Assembly (NCBI RefSeq): GCF_918797505.1
Contig: NC_092800.1
Span: forward strand, 3,906,001-3,970,000
Length of the DNA: 64,000 bases
From: Bemisia tabaci
Taxonomy: Eukaryota; Arthropoda; Insecta; Hemiptera; Aleyrodidae
Direction of reading: 5' to 3'
Under the pieces are notes generated by a model that saw only the letters and a list, made by a program, of their open reading frames with translations, was not told where the DNA came from and did no database searches. Shown here in pieces: positions 10,043 through 20,262 of the stretch (position 1 is its first letter; every line of letters begins with the position of its first letter). Made by a program: the position numbers and the translations under genes.

Positions 10043-10548
10043 AATGGAGATGTTGCATGTGTGAGGAATTTGCGATTCGACTGTTGATACATATGTAAAA
10101 GTTTGCGAAAAACACGATGGTGCCACTGGTTTTCTCTGAAATCAACTCCCAAGCTCAAAAAAAGCTCTCAAGTTGAGGCCAAAATGGAGGGGATATCCCA
10201 CGCTATCCTGAGAGTCCACCTCTACATCAAGACAAACTCTCCATGCAAAGATAGGGAGCAAATACATTGGCAAAGCTGCCACTTTCTTTGGGGACTCCAC
10301 AACTGAAAACACGGCAACCTTGCTAATGTATTTACTCCCCATCTTTGCATGGAGAGTTTGTCTTGATGTAGAGGTGGACTCTCAGGATAGCGTGGGATAT
10401 CCCCTTCATTTTGGCCTCAACTTGAGAGCTTTTTTTGAGCTTGGGAGTTGATTTCAGAGAAAACCAGTGACACCATCGTGTTTCTCGCCAACTTTTACGT
10501 AAGAATCGATAGTCAATCGCAAATTCCTCACACATGCAACATCTCCAT
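10043..10548. mobile_element. Family D foldback element, left copy (D1)
   Basis: About 506 bp made of two arms of about 230 bp. Left arm AATGGAGATGTTGCATGTGT..., with CTCAAGTTGAGGCCAAAATG and TCCACCTCTACATCAAGAC. Right arm is the complement and ends GCAACATCTCCAT. The spacer contains GGGGACTCCACAACTG. No coding capacity. Confidence 0.9.
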
Positions 10549-10609
10549 TTGCAGTTTTGGTAAAAAATTCCGTGTCCGACCTCTCCTGTTGACTGGATCC
10601 ACTGTGCGA
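10549..10609. mobile_element. Family E right end, truncated at D1
   Basis: AAAATTCCGTGTCCGACCTC then TGACTGGATCCACTGTGCG is the right terminus of E. The left part of E is absent, cut off at the D1 boundary. Confidence 0.6.
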
Positions 10610-10913
10610 CGGGGCAAGTTGGGAGCTCGTAAACCAGTCCCCGTACGCGGGCGAGCACACAAAATGTCACACTTTACCGTGCAATGAACCCATTAAAAAT
10701 CCACGAGACCCGACACTCGTTAGCCTGCCAGCTTTTCACGCGACGCGACTTCACGACTTCACAACTTCGCAACTTCACGACTCGCGACTCGGCTTTCCCG
10801 GGGAAGTTTCCCGGGTCGGCGGAGAGCGGAAAACGCGCTTATCATTCCGCTGCACAACTTCAAAACAAAAGAGCCGAGCGTCCCAATCGCGGAGGGAGTT
10901 TTAACCCGGCGAC
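10610..10913. other. Unclassified; short ACTTCACG-type imperfect repeat
   Basis: Near 10740-10800 the motif ACTTCACGACTTCACAACTT recurs imperfectly. Nothing else recognised. Confidence 0.4.
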
Positions 10914-10921
10914 GTGTCTCT

Positions 10922-11085
10922 CAGTGGCGTGGCGTGAAGGATCGATTATCGATATCTCGCCATTTGAAGCTATGGTAAAAAATCGATTACTGAGGTGTTC
11001 GCTGCGAACACCCTGATAATCGACTTTTTTTTCATATTGAGAGTGGCGTATCAATCGATATAGCGCAAAGTACGCCACGCCACTG
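10922..11085. mobile_element. Family H element, intact with 8-bp TSD
   Basis: Ends CAGTGGCGTGGCGTG and TACGCCACGCCACTG are inverted. The element is flanked by exact 8-bp duplications GTGTCTCT (10914-10921 and 11086-11093). End sequence and TSD length fit the hAT superfamily, so H is a hAT-type miniature element. 164 bp, non-coding. Confidence 0.9.
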
Positions 11086-11093
11086 GTGTCTCT

Positions 11094-11347
11094 TGGAATG
11101 TATGATGATTTGTACCGACGGACGGATGGAAGTTAGACACGGGCAATTTTTCGAGGATTTTGAAAGGCTTCGGCCGGTGCTGCCATTTTATTTTGCCGAA
11201 GATTCCGCGCGGGGTTTCGGGAGTAAATTCCGATTTCCGAAAGATCCAAAACATATTCCGAATTTGTCCAAAATTCCGGGGAAAAATTCCCACTGAAAAA
11301 AAAAAAACTCCGGCCGTGGAAACCGTATGTAGGTGTAGGGCTATGTG
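11094..11347. other. No feature recognised
   Basis: Unique-looking sequence rich in TTCCG/CGGAA motifs (11210-11290) between H and B. No coding motif. Confidence 0.4.
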
Positions 11348-11557
11348 CACCGAAAAAAAAAGAATGCTGATTTAACATTTTGGATAGAAAAAAATGTGTG
11401 ACAACTCACAAAACGCTGTTTTAACTGCCACAGCAGTTAGTTTTACATCATAAAACTGCTAAAGTAACTGCTGTGGCGGTTAATTTCAGCGTTTTGTGAA
11501 TTGTCGCGCACTTTTTGACATCCAGAATGTTAAATCAGCTTCCTTTATTTTTCGGTG
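11348..11557. mobile_element. Family B inverted-repeat element
   Basis: Left end CACCGAAAAAAAAAGAATGC, with GATTTAACATTTTGGAT. Right end ATCCAGAATGTTAAATCAGC, finishing TTTTTCGGTG. Inner arms carry ACTGCCACAGCAG and ACTGCTGTGGCGG. The second copy is at 43703-44218. Confidence 0.8.
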
Positions 11558-11891
11558 TGGACATACTGTCCGCGTTTCGGACTCAGAGGCCGAGAGTTCT
11601 GGGCGTAGCACCCGGAGCAGTCGAAGCTACGACTCCAGCACCCGGAACTTTCGGCTTCTGAGCCCGGAACGGACGGTATGAATACACATCTCGTAACTTT
11701 TATTTCCAGTGCCGAAGTACGCCCAGATTAAGTTCCGAAGATCATGCAAGATGATCAAATAATCCGTCAAACTGGCCGAAAGCCCCGAAATTCCGAAACA
11801 ATTCTGAAAATAGCTGTTAATTCCGGGAATTTTGAAAATTCTGAGTAAAACGTCGAGCATTTGCGGAAGTTTCGAAGTTCGGAAATAATTG
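11558..11891. other. No feature recognised
   Basis: Contains two close repeats of GGCCGAGAGTTCTGGGCGTAGCACCCGG-like sequence (about 11589-11650). No element ends. Confidence 0.35.
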
Positions 11892-12109
11892 GACGTATTT
11901 CCATCAAACGGAACTAAGCGCCAAAGGGGGAGGAAGGTAGAGGGTGGCTTGGATTGGCGGCGGAAACGGGCGTCCTGCTCGTTCCGTCCTATACTCGCAA
12001 TGCTTTTCCATGGCGCTTAGTTCCGTTTGACAGAATGCGCTATCCGGGATTCTAAATTCCTCAAAAGGAACTCAAATTGGCGCTTAGTTCCGTTTGACAG
12101 AAATACGTC
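11892..12109. mobile_element. Family AA inverted-repeat element
   Basis: Left arm GACGTATTTCCATCAAACGG then AACTAAGCGCCAA. Right arm TTGGCGCTTAGTTCCGTTTG then ACAGAAATACGTC. An extra internal copy of the right arm starts near 12011. A fragment recurs at 60945-60975. Confidence 0.8.
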
Positions 12110-12924
12110 AAATTCTGAGAGATGGCAGCTCTGACTTAGGGCACATACTGCACCGTTCCAAAATTATCTGGTCGATTGACTCGCAGATTAAATGATGATC
12201 GAATGAAGCACTACAGAAAAAATAGACTCGAGTCAACCAGTGTCAGCTGGAATCAAATGAATGGTAAAGTGGTTACATTTGACTTATAAAGCTGTCTTTC
12301 AAATTTTTAAAAGCGGATTGTAAAGGATTTTGGCTCCAAAAATACGCAGTAAATCGCCACGTTATCTACTCACCTGGTACTCACAGAATATTAAATAAAA
12401 AGCACAAGATTTAGTGACCCATTGTATTCCAGGAGCGAATCTGGACGGAAGGAGGTTTTCCGCAAGCTATCGGAATCAATACCTCGGAACTTTCGACCCG
12501 CTTACGAGAAGGAGAGGACAGATATTTCCTTTGATCGTAAATCGGAGAATTCCTGTCGGATCTCCATCACACTTCTATTTACCATCCCCGAGATGCACCC
12601 TCGCGAACCTCTCAAAAAGGTGCTCTGAAGCACCGTGCCGCAGGATGACGCTCCACTTCTCATACGAACGTGGAACGGAAGTAAAACGCGATAAATACGT
12701 CCGGGGTGACAGACGACGCTGCAAAATTGCGCAAAATGAACGCATTTTCCACGCGATGCGATCCGGAAAAGGGATGTATCCCACAAAGCAAGAAAAATTA
12801 GTTGTTTTGATATAGAACGTAGAATACAAAGTAACCTGCTGAACGAAACGTGTGGTTCATATCCGTCGGTTAATTTTTCTTTGGGCTACATCAACTTTTT
12901 TTATTTTTTCTTTCTATAAAGAAC
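12110..12924. other. Unclassified, with a 133-codon open frame
   Basis: A plus-strand frame at 12414-12815 is open, but its translation is Arg-rich and resembles no family, and opposite-strand frames of similar length overlap it. I do not call a gene. No element ends recognised. Confidence 0.4.
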
Positions 12925-13150
12925 AAAAGGTCCCGGGTTCGATTCCCGGTAGAGGCGTCCACTTTCCACGGAACTAACGAGTAGATCTGCACTAACAGGT
13001 TCTACTCGGCCTTAATTCCTGAAAATTTGAGAGCCTGGGGCATGAACATGGTGATGTGCCCACTCCGCGTTGATGTCTGCGGGCATTAAATAGAATCTCT
13101 GGATGACTGGTTCCGATTAGGAACATAGGCTTATAAAAATGAAAAGTTTA
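12925..13150 (+). mobile_element. Family L tRNA-derived SINE, 5'-truncated
   Basis: Starts in the T arm of a tRNA-like head with a perfect B box, GGTTCGATTCC (12936-12946). The body follows with CACGGAACTAACGAGTAGAT and TTCTACTCGGCC. The same body is at 34885-35072 on minus with a fuller head. The tail carries a GAAAAGTTTAGAGG-type repeat. The A box is missing here. Confidence 0.75.
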
Positions 13151-13663
13151 GAGGAAAAAATGAAAGTTTAGAGGTTCGGTTTTGCAGCTTGCAGTCGACT
13201 GTAAATCGATGAAATTCGGGCTCGAGTGTGTAAATGCGACAAGGACTGATAAAATGAAAGAATTTCGAGGATATGCGACGGAAATCCCTGACTTTTCCAG
13301 GATTTCAAGGATTTTTCAAAAACTTTCATCATCGGACGTTTACCATACATACACTAGTTCCACTGAAACCGTTTCAGTGTGCGGCGCAGCGGTGTGGCGC
13401 TAGGTGGAAGTGGGGGGGGGGGGGGAGCAGAAGAGAATCGCGCGAGAAACACGCCTGTCATCATTTACCGTGTTCCGACGGATTTGCAGCGACACTCGCA
13501 CACGGCTCGACAGCCGCGCTTTTCCGCTCGTGTGATACGATTTTCCGGCGAATGTAGACGAATCCCGGGGCACTCTAGTGAGGAGCCCTCCACGTTCGCT
13601 GCGAGATTTGATATGGGATCATCGTCGTATCCCTCACGAAAGGACGTTAATACAATTCGCATA
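13151..13663. other. Unclassified; G14 tract
   Basis: Contains TCCCTGACTTTTCCAGGATT (13289), a motif typical of family I ends, and 14 G at 13412-13425. No element boundaries found. The right edge abuts D2. Confidence 0.4.
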
Positions 13664-14171
13664 AATGGAGATGTTGCATGTGTGAGGAATTTGCGATTTG
13701 ACTAATGATTCATATGTAAAAAGTTCGCGACAAACACGATGGTGACACTGGTTTTCTCTGAAATCAACTCCCAAGCTCAAAAAAAGCTCTCAAGTTGAGG
13801 CCAAAATGGAGGGGATATCCCACGCTATCCTGAGAGTCCACCTCTACATCAAAACGAACTCTCCATGCAAAGATAGGGAGCAAATACATTAGCAGTGATG
13901 TCGTGTTTTCAGTTTTAGAGTCTCCAAATAAAGTGGCAGCCCTGTCAATGTATTTGCTCCCTATATTTGCATGGAAAGTCTGTCGTGATGTAGAGGTGGA
14001 CTCTCAGGATAGCGTGGGGTATCCCCTCCATTTTGGCCTCAACTTGAGAGCTTTTTTTGAACTTGGGAGTTGATTTCAGAGAAAACCAGTGGCACCATCG
14101 TGTTTCTCGCAAACTTTTACATAAAAATCATCAGTCAAATCGCAAATTCCTCACACATGCAACATCTCCAT
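13664..14171. mobile_element. Family D foldback element, right copy (D2)
   Basis: Same architecture and nearly the same sequence as D1, about 508 bp with two 230-bp arms. Ends AATGGAGATGTTGC and GCAACATCTCCAT. The outer right flank is TACCTCGA followed by the right end of a family C element. Confidence 0.9.
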
Positions 14172-14251
14172 TACCTCGATAATACGTGATTTATCCGGGG
14201 AAATTTGTCAACCATCAGATGTTCATACGACGTTTTTCCTTAGCACGGCAG
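14172..14251. mobile_element. Family C, right end of the split copy
   Basis: TACCTCGA then TAATACGTGATTTATCCGGG, ending TTTTTCCTTAGCACGGCAG. It completes the left half at 9941-10042. The C element was already internally deleted (about 175 bp), because the middle 80 bp are missing from both halves. Confidence 0.7.
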
Positions 14252-14298
14252 AACAGCTCACGAGAGCTCGCAAGCCTGATTAGTTCCCTCCGGATCAA

Positions 14299-14424
14299 AT
14301 CGTCACCCCTCTGACGTACAGGCGTATCTCAATTCCCAATGAGCCGTGTTTTACATTAAAATCCATGCTTTTTGGGGCTCATGCGAGGACCAAAATACGC
14401 ATTTACATCAGAGGAGCGACGAAA
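14299..14424. mobile_element. Family Z inverted-repeat element
   Basis: ATCGTCACCCCTCTGACGTA at the left is mirrored by ACATCAGAGGAGCGACGAAAT at the right. The loop CATGCTTTTTGGGGCTCATG resembles the loop at 61246-61369. Confidence 0.7.
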
Positions 14425-14711
14425 TTGGTGCGGGGGCCGGGGCTCATCGTCGGAGTCGAGCTCGCGGATCCGGAAATTCTTGGCCCTTTGAAGTTGGAGA
14501 GCTCAAGTTGATGAAGGACCTTCTTGTCCCTTATCAACGCGGACCCGCGGGCGGGGGGGGGGGGGGGGGGAAGGGTCAAAAGGCCCCGGAGAAGGGCGAG
14601 TGGGGTGCTGATAACGGCCGCGGTCAGTCGTGCGTACGGACGCTGCACGCTCGTCCTCATCCCGGATCGATGGACGTTGGACGAACGTGTAGCGCGAAGG
14701 AGCTGAAAATA
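14425..14711. other. CpG-rich stretch with G18 tract
   Basis: A run of 18 G at 14553-14570. Frames across it on both strands are homopolymer artefacts. Not classified. Confidence 0.45.
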
Positions 14712-15300
14712 CTGCCGCGCTAGGGAAGAACGCCGTATGAGCCTCCAGACGTTGCCGAATTTCCTCGGATAAAATGCGAATTTACAGGGAAATGTGGGAA
14801 TATTTCGACTCCTATTTTTCAGAGAACTTTATTCGCAATTACGGTAGAGCCTCGATTATCCGCGAGAATTGGGACCGGAGATACCGCGGATAATCGAAAA
14901 TCGCGAATAATCCGAATCTACGCAAGACAGCCGGAAAAACTGTATTTTAAAGGAATTAGTAAAGACATTTACCATGCACTAGAAAATAATATAATTATTA
15001 ACTAAGCATCAATAAACGTTACCTGTTAAACAAATTAAACTTTATTTCTTGAAGAATTTCTCCGTTCGCTCCCGGTCGCTTTCAAAAGAAATAGAAAAAG
15101 TAAAAAAAAGTCCGCTCCACAGACCGCGGATAATCCGAATCGCGGTTAACCGAGGCGCGGATAATCGAGACTCTACTGAAGATCTAAAGCGACTGAAAAT
15201 TTCAATTGTAAATATTCATACTTCTCCTAAAAAATAGTCATTTTACAGAAGGAAACTTGACAACTCTGGAGTGTCCATACGGTGTTTTTCCGTGCGGCAG
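14712..15300. mobile_element. Family C element interrupted by a pogo-like element
   Basis: Left end CTGCCGCGCTAGGGAAGAAC, right end GGTGTTTTTCCGTGCGGCAG. The C core is split at 14841 and resumes at 15179, with the S element between. Confidence 0.8.
14842..15178. mobile_element. Family S, pogo/Tigger-like miniature element
   Basis: Ends CGGTAGAGCCTCGATTATCC and GGATAATCGAGACTCTACTG match the CAGTAGAGTCTCG-type ends known for the pogo/Tigger branch of Tc1-mariner. TA precedes it and AA follows (TA expected). Its 337 bp carry no transposase. Confidence 0.75.
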
Positions 15301-16014
15301 AATAAAGAGGCCTCGGATTCGGGGGGATTTTAGAGTTGTCGAGATGGGATCCACGCTAAGATTCTGTTCTCGGTCTCCCGTGTGTCCGATCAAAAGGGCC
15401 TCGTTTCGAGAGCCTGTAATGACGTCCAGATTGCCTCCACGCTGCGAGACCTTATCATAACTCGAAGATACGATAATTGGTAGCTTTTCACGTGCCCCCC
15501 CCCCCCCCCGGGGTCTCTCCGTCACGACCTCGAAAGGAAACGAAATTGCGTTTTGACGCGCGTGTCTTCCCGAAATCAAACTGCTTGCCACAAAAATTTA
15601 GAATCGGGACTCCCTGGTTTTCTTAACATCTGATACGAGTACTAGATGACTAATGTTCGAAACTTTTTTGATACAGCTATGGGAAACCCTAAAAACTCGA
15701 ACGTATGAATTTGCGGCTCCTGTGGATATTGTCCAGGGCGTTATTTGGCATTCTTTTAAAAGGTTCCTCGTTACAGACGCAATTCAGAAAAGATGGAATT
15801 TGAATCTCTTCTTCCAGAAAGTTTTTCGCCACCCACAGAAAAAAGTTGAGGTCGTAATTTGGGGCTTGAAATTTTTCGTGTAAAGGATAGCTACGAGAAA
15901 TCATGCCCCAATAAAAGCTTTCAGGCAAGTTATGCCATGTTCGGAATCCCCAAAAAGCAAAGGAATTCTTCGAAACCCAAGAAAAAAGCTTGTCGAACAG
16001 GCGCGGAAATTTTC
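15301..16014. other. Unclassified; C15 tract
   Basis: 15 C at 15495-15509. Beyond that, short frames on both strands (15653-15883, 15689-16060) without known motifs. No element ends identified. Confidence 0.4.
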
Positions 16015-16737
16015 CTATAGTCCAGGCGCCTGGTAAGTCTACCTGGAATTTTGGGTACACAGCGATTTTTTGGCTTAATTGATGTTTTTTGGGTCACTAA
16101 ATCCGAATCTGAAGCTTCCTACCGCGTATCTGTTGAGCATTTTCCGCCATTTTGAAAAAAAGCCTAAAAATGCCTTTTTTGGCTGTTTTTTTTTTATATA
16201 GCGGCTACGCATGAGAAAAAGTCCCGGATATAGTTAATGTTTTGAATAGCTGACATAATTGGGAAGAAAATGGTATATAAATATGCTGGGATTGCTTAAA
16301 AATTGAGGAACCTCGGATTTCGGAACTTTGGAACGGTTCGGAATTTGGCTGACCGCGGCGAGCCGGATCGCGCGTTGACGGGTGCGCCGCGAAAACGTGA
16401 ATGGGCGCGATGTTCACGATGCTGTATCTTCCTCAATTTTTAAGCAAACCTAGCATGTGTACATACAATTTTCTTCCAAATTATGTCAGCTATTCAAAAC
16501 ATTAACTAAATCCGGGACTTTTCATCATGCGTAGACGCTATATAAAAAAAACCGCAAAAAAAGGCCTTTTTAGGCCACTTTTTCAAAATGGCGGAAAATG
16601 CTCACCAGATACGCGATAGGAAACTTCAGATTCGGATTTAGCGACCCTAAAAACTTGAGGTAAGCCAAAAAAATCGCTATGTATCCGAAATTCCAGTTAG
16701 CCTCATTTTTAGCTACCAGGCGCCTGGACTACGATAG
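16015..16737. mobile_element. 0.72-kb foldback element
   Basis: Left end CTATAGTCCAGGCGCCTGGT, right end ACCAGGCGCCTGGACTACGA. The arms stay alignable for about 300 bp: CGCATGAGAAAAAGTCCCGG against CCGGGACTTTTCATCATGCG, and CCGCCATTTTGAAAAA against TTTTTCAAAATGGCGG. A GC-rich centre (16335-16405) forms the loop. Non-coding. Confidence 0.85.
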
Positions 16738-17699
16738 AATGTCAAAATAAAATCCTCAATTCCATCCACCATTCACAACACCGACCACAAAAAATCCCCG
16801 ATAAAGGGGTAGTGCGCGGCGCGGCGTGGCAACCACCCCGCGAATATTTTGAATAATCTTCACCGCGGCGCTGTGACGGCGGCAGCTTTGCATAATTGCT
16901 TGATTTACATTCTGAGGCTCCGTAATTAAGGAAAGATTTTCTGGTTGTGGGAGATGGAATCCTCCCGGGGCAGGACCCTGAGAGGGGGGCGGGGGACCCG
17001 CCGCCGAGTTGCCGAGGAGGGCTCTTCACTCGGATGCGACGGTGCATTCTTCGGAAAAGTTGAGCTTTCGTCGGGGTTCCGAGTACTCAGGAAAAACCAC
17101 GCATCTGTATAGTATCTCCGTTGGATTTGCGCGGTTTCGTACCCAACAGGGATGTAGGGGTTGGTCGGGGGTGTTGGGAATTCCTCGGTCCCTGTTCTGG
17201 CTTCACTCCGGGATCCCTGTTTGCCTAACAACCGGGAGGAAGGCCAACCCCGACCCGGCCCGCCCTGCTCACCCCCTCTCGGCGAGAGGGTGAAGTGGCC
17301 GTTTATCCGAAAGTGTCCGAGGGTTATTAATACTTTCTTATCCTGCTCTTTATCTTAATTGGACGGTGGTGTGTAGCCGCGCGGGATTATTTGCATTTGA
17401 CGTTTCGTAATTAAGGACTCCGGCGAAAAAAAAGGCATGCGACTTCCGTGGAGACACCGGGATGTTGATGAGTTTAAACGGCAATGGGTCAGTAGCGGTA
17501 CTTGCAAAATCGCATTTTAATACTTTGAGCCTAACCTAACCTAACTCCAAAACGTCCCAAGTTTTATATTTTATTGTTCTTAAGGTTTGGTTACCCGTTT
17601 TCCTTGTGTTTTTAAGTTAAAAATCAATTATTCGAGCTATTTTCGTAAATTTCTCTCTCCCTTCATACTGCAATCCCTCCCTTTCCCTCCTGCGGGCTG
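16738..17699. other. No element recognised; (CCTAA)3
   Basis: About 1 kb of mostly unclassified, GC-rich sequence. At 17530-17544 there are three CCTAA units, the complement of the insect telomeric repeat. Several frames of about 100 codons on both strands show no domain. Confidence 0.4.
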
Positions 17700-17815
17700 A
17701 TAATTGAAATTGATAGACGAAGCAGAAGACAAAGGAGGCAAAAAGGATATGGAGGGATCCTATTGGTGGAAGCGGGTGGTTGCAATGGACAAAGGACGTA
17801 GGTAATAGACAAACT
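17700..17815 (+). repeat. Family P module, partial
   Basis: TTGAAATTGATAGACGAAGC, GATCCTATTGGTGGAAGCGG and GTGGTTGCAATGGACAAAGG match the tandem P units at 23195-23720. Confidence 0.75.
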
Positions 17816-17859
17816 AACGGCAACCCACGAGAAACCCGATTGTTAGTCCGTCATTATTT

Positions 17860-18200
17860 CCCCCTTAATCTATAAAAACCACCCATTTCAACCAATAGGA
17901 TCGCTCTATATTCCTTATATCTTCTTTGTTTATAGCTCACTGGAAAAAAACACATTGTACCTAGATTCCAGACTCTTGAAAACAGTGACAAGAAAAAGGA
18001 CTGTTGATTCAATCAGATTTAAGCTTAAATCAAAAGGAAATCCGCTCAAATTAAGAGGCTTGGTTCTTGATTTAAGCTTAAATCTGATTGAATCAAGAGT
18101 ATTTTTTCTTGTCGATGTTTTTAAGACTCTGGATTCTAGATCCAATGTGTGTTTTTTTCCAGTGTAGCTTTGTTCACTTTCGATAATCAGCCCGCAGGGC
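17860..18200 (-). repeat. Inverted family P fragment split by F
   Basis: CAACCAATAGGATCGCTCTA ... TTCTTTGTTTATAGCT precedes the F element, and TAGCTTTGTTCACTTTCGAT AATCAGCCC follows it. Together they read as an inverted P unit with the F element inserted. Confidence 0.65.
17938..18164. mobile_element. Family F element nested in P, 5-bp TSD
   Basis: CACTGGAAAAAAACACATTG to GTGTGTTTTTTTCCAGTG, with the GTCTTGTC-type inner arms of the family. The flanks share TAGCT (17933-17937 and 18165-18169). The pre-insertion site can be read from the P repeat. Confidence 0.85.
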
Positions 18201-18790
18201 TGTTCCAGCAAGTGCAACCAATGCCCCGGCGATACTTGCACCGCCTCCGACACCATTCCCAACTCGGAGCGGCGCCTGTTGCAAAAGCAGCAAAAGCGCA
18301 AGGAACGCGACGCCTTTTTCCCCGTAATGACTACGCGGGGCGCAACCCCCCCCCCCTCCCGTCATTCCGCGGTGACAGATCTGTTTAGCACCCCCCGCTT
18401 ACCCCCCCCCCCCCAGAGCTTAGGAACAACGGCGGGGCCGCGGAGGAACGGTCTGGGAGAACTCGGGCGCGTATTTTTATGATAGATGACGCCGCAATCG
18501 CTTCGGATTCGCTTCCGGTCCCTTCAAGACCTCTTCCTCTCTCGTTTCGCTGATTTATTCGGGTCGATATGTCACGCGTCCCCGGATCGGGACTCGAGTC
18601 GTCGTCCCTGACTCCTCCGAGCGAATTCGCGCCGGGATGGACTTGCCGTTCCGACGTGAGACGACGTTCCCGCCGACTACGTTCCGTCTACAACGTTCGG
18701 GTGTCCGTGCTCGTCGATAAAAATTGATTCCAGCTCAGGTGAGGTGTCAGTGAAGAATTTTCTCTGGAATCAGGGAGTAAAAAATGCTAT
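18201..18790. other. CpG-rich unclassified stretch; C11 and C13 tracts
   Basis: C runs at 18346-18356 and 18402-18414. The rest (18420-18720) is CpG-rich and unique-looking, but no frame resembles a known protein. Confidence 0.4.
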
Positions 18791-19059
18791 CTACACATCG
18801 ACGGTGAAACTACCAAACCATGTATCTCGGTTTGCGACGTCGCAGACTTCCTGTCATACTTTATTTTTTAAATGAAAAACTACTTAACATCCAGTCTTGA
18901 AAATTTCTGTGATTTTTCCTCTTTGTGCGGAGAATATTCCGTGAAAATTTCAAGGAACGATATTGATTTGGTCTACTTCAAAAAAATAAAATGTGAGCGT
19001 AGATTTTTAAACGCCGCAAACGAGATACGTGGTTTGGTAGTTTCACCGTCGACATGTAA
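18791..19059. mobile_element. Family EE inverted-repeat element
   Basis: Left arm CTACACATCGACGGTGAAAC then TACCAAACCATGTATCTCGG. Right arm CCGCAAACGAGATACGTGGT then TTGGTAGTTTCACCGTCGAC. The interior is AT-rich and non-coding. From memory the family is widespread in whitefly transcripts and genome sequence. Confidence 0.8.
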
Positions 19060-19098
19060 AAAGACATAAAATGCCAAAAACCAGATTACTCAGTGATA

Positions 19099-19326
19099 CA
19101 CTGGAAAAAAAAAACACATTGGATGTAGAATCCAGACTCTTGAAAACATCGTCAAGAAAAAATACTCTTGATTCAATCGGATTTTTGCCTGTATCAAGAA
19201 CCAAGCCTCTTAATTTGAGCGGATTTCCTTTGGATCTAAGCAAAAATCTGATTGAATCAAGAGTATTTTTTCTTGTCAATGTTTTCAAGAGTCTGGATTC
19301 TGGATCCAATGTGTTTTTTTCCAGTG
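19099..19326. mobile_element. Family F element
   Basis: CACTGGAAAAAAAAAACACA to AATGTGTTTTTTTCCAGTG, with complete internal arms (GTCCAGACTC-like and CTTGTC-like motifs). Confidence 0.85.
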
Positions 19327-19385
19327 TATTGACAGGCGTGCAGAATGTTTACAAGTTGGCGATTTGAATTTCGCGGGTGCACGGT

Positions 19386-19859
19386 GTACACTGCTAAACA
19401 CGGTGTTAACTCCGGTAGTAGCCGTGCTGATTTTTGGTTAAAACTACTTCGACAGCGTTGATTTTTTGTCAGATTTACTTCAATCTCGCTGATTTTTTTG
19501 AAAATTACTTCAATCGCGCTTAACTTTTGTCAAAACTTCGACCGTGCTGTGTGATAGTGCGTAGGGAAAATTTGCGTTTTGCAGGTGAAAGCGTATACTG
19601 ATGAACTTAATGCACCCCTAATAGTTGATACACTGTTGAAAAGCGAAGAGTCAAATCTTAATTTCGATTTGCGAGTGCGTGACCCAGGTTCGATCCTCGA
19701 GGCTGGAAACTAATTTTAAACGAGGTCGCAGATTTACAACACACATATTTGGTCACTTCAACACAAAAATTTTGTCGCTTTGACACGAGGAAAACTAACA
19801 CACACAACATCAACCAACAGCTTGAGCTACTTTGTGTTTTTACTTTTTCTTTCAGTGTA
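19386..19859. mobile_element. Candidate family W element with short internal repeats
   Basis: Starts TACACTGCTAAACACGG and ends CTTTCAGTGTA, short inverted ends. Between 19440 and 19555 a unit like ACTTCAATCTCGCTGATTTT recurs three or four times with drift. A B-box-like GGTTCGATCC lies near 19688. Boundaries uncertain. Confidence 0.4.
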
Positions 19860-20107
19860 GAAACATGGCATGGCGCATGAATAGATCTGATTACTTTTTA
19901 CTAATCTATAAGCTTAAACCATTAAAACACGATTCTGTAACCAGCGCAACTGACCTATTCTGATGACTGTCGGTAATGACATCCTATTTCGATATCTTCA
20001 AGTTCAAAGCTAACGTTATCGAAAGGTCTCCTAAAATTGAATCGAACTCCCCTACTTGACTCTTAGGCTGAACATGCAAATACAACGGAAACTACGGCGG
20101 AGGGAGG

Positions 20108-20262
20108 CAGTGGCGTGGCGTGAATTGCGATGTATCGATTGTTCTGCCATATAAACCTATGGTAAAGAATCGATTATTAAGGTGTTCGCTGCGATACCCT
20201 GTTTATCGATCCTTTTCCATTCGTTTAAATGGCGTAAAAATCGATATATCGCACTTCGCAAG
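20108..20262. mobile_element. Family H element, right end truncated
   Basis: Left end CAGTGGCGTGGCGTGAATTG followed by the canonical core (GGTAAAGAATCGATTATTAA, GGTGTTCGCTGCG, AATCGATATATCGCA). The terminal CACGCCACGCCACTG is missing. Confidence 0.75.

Noticed and set aside
12925..12960. Functional tRNA gene at the B box
   Set aside because: Only the T arm is present, the A box and acceptor stem are missing, and the same body occurs in another SINE copy.
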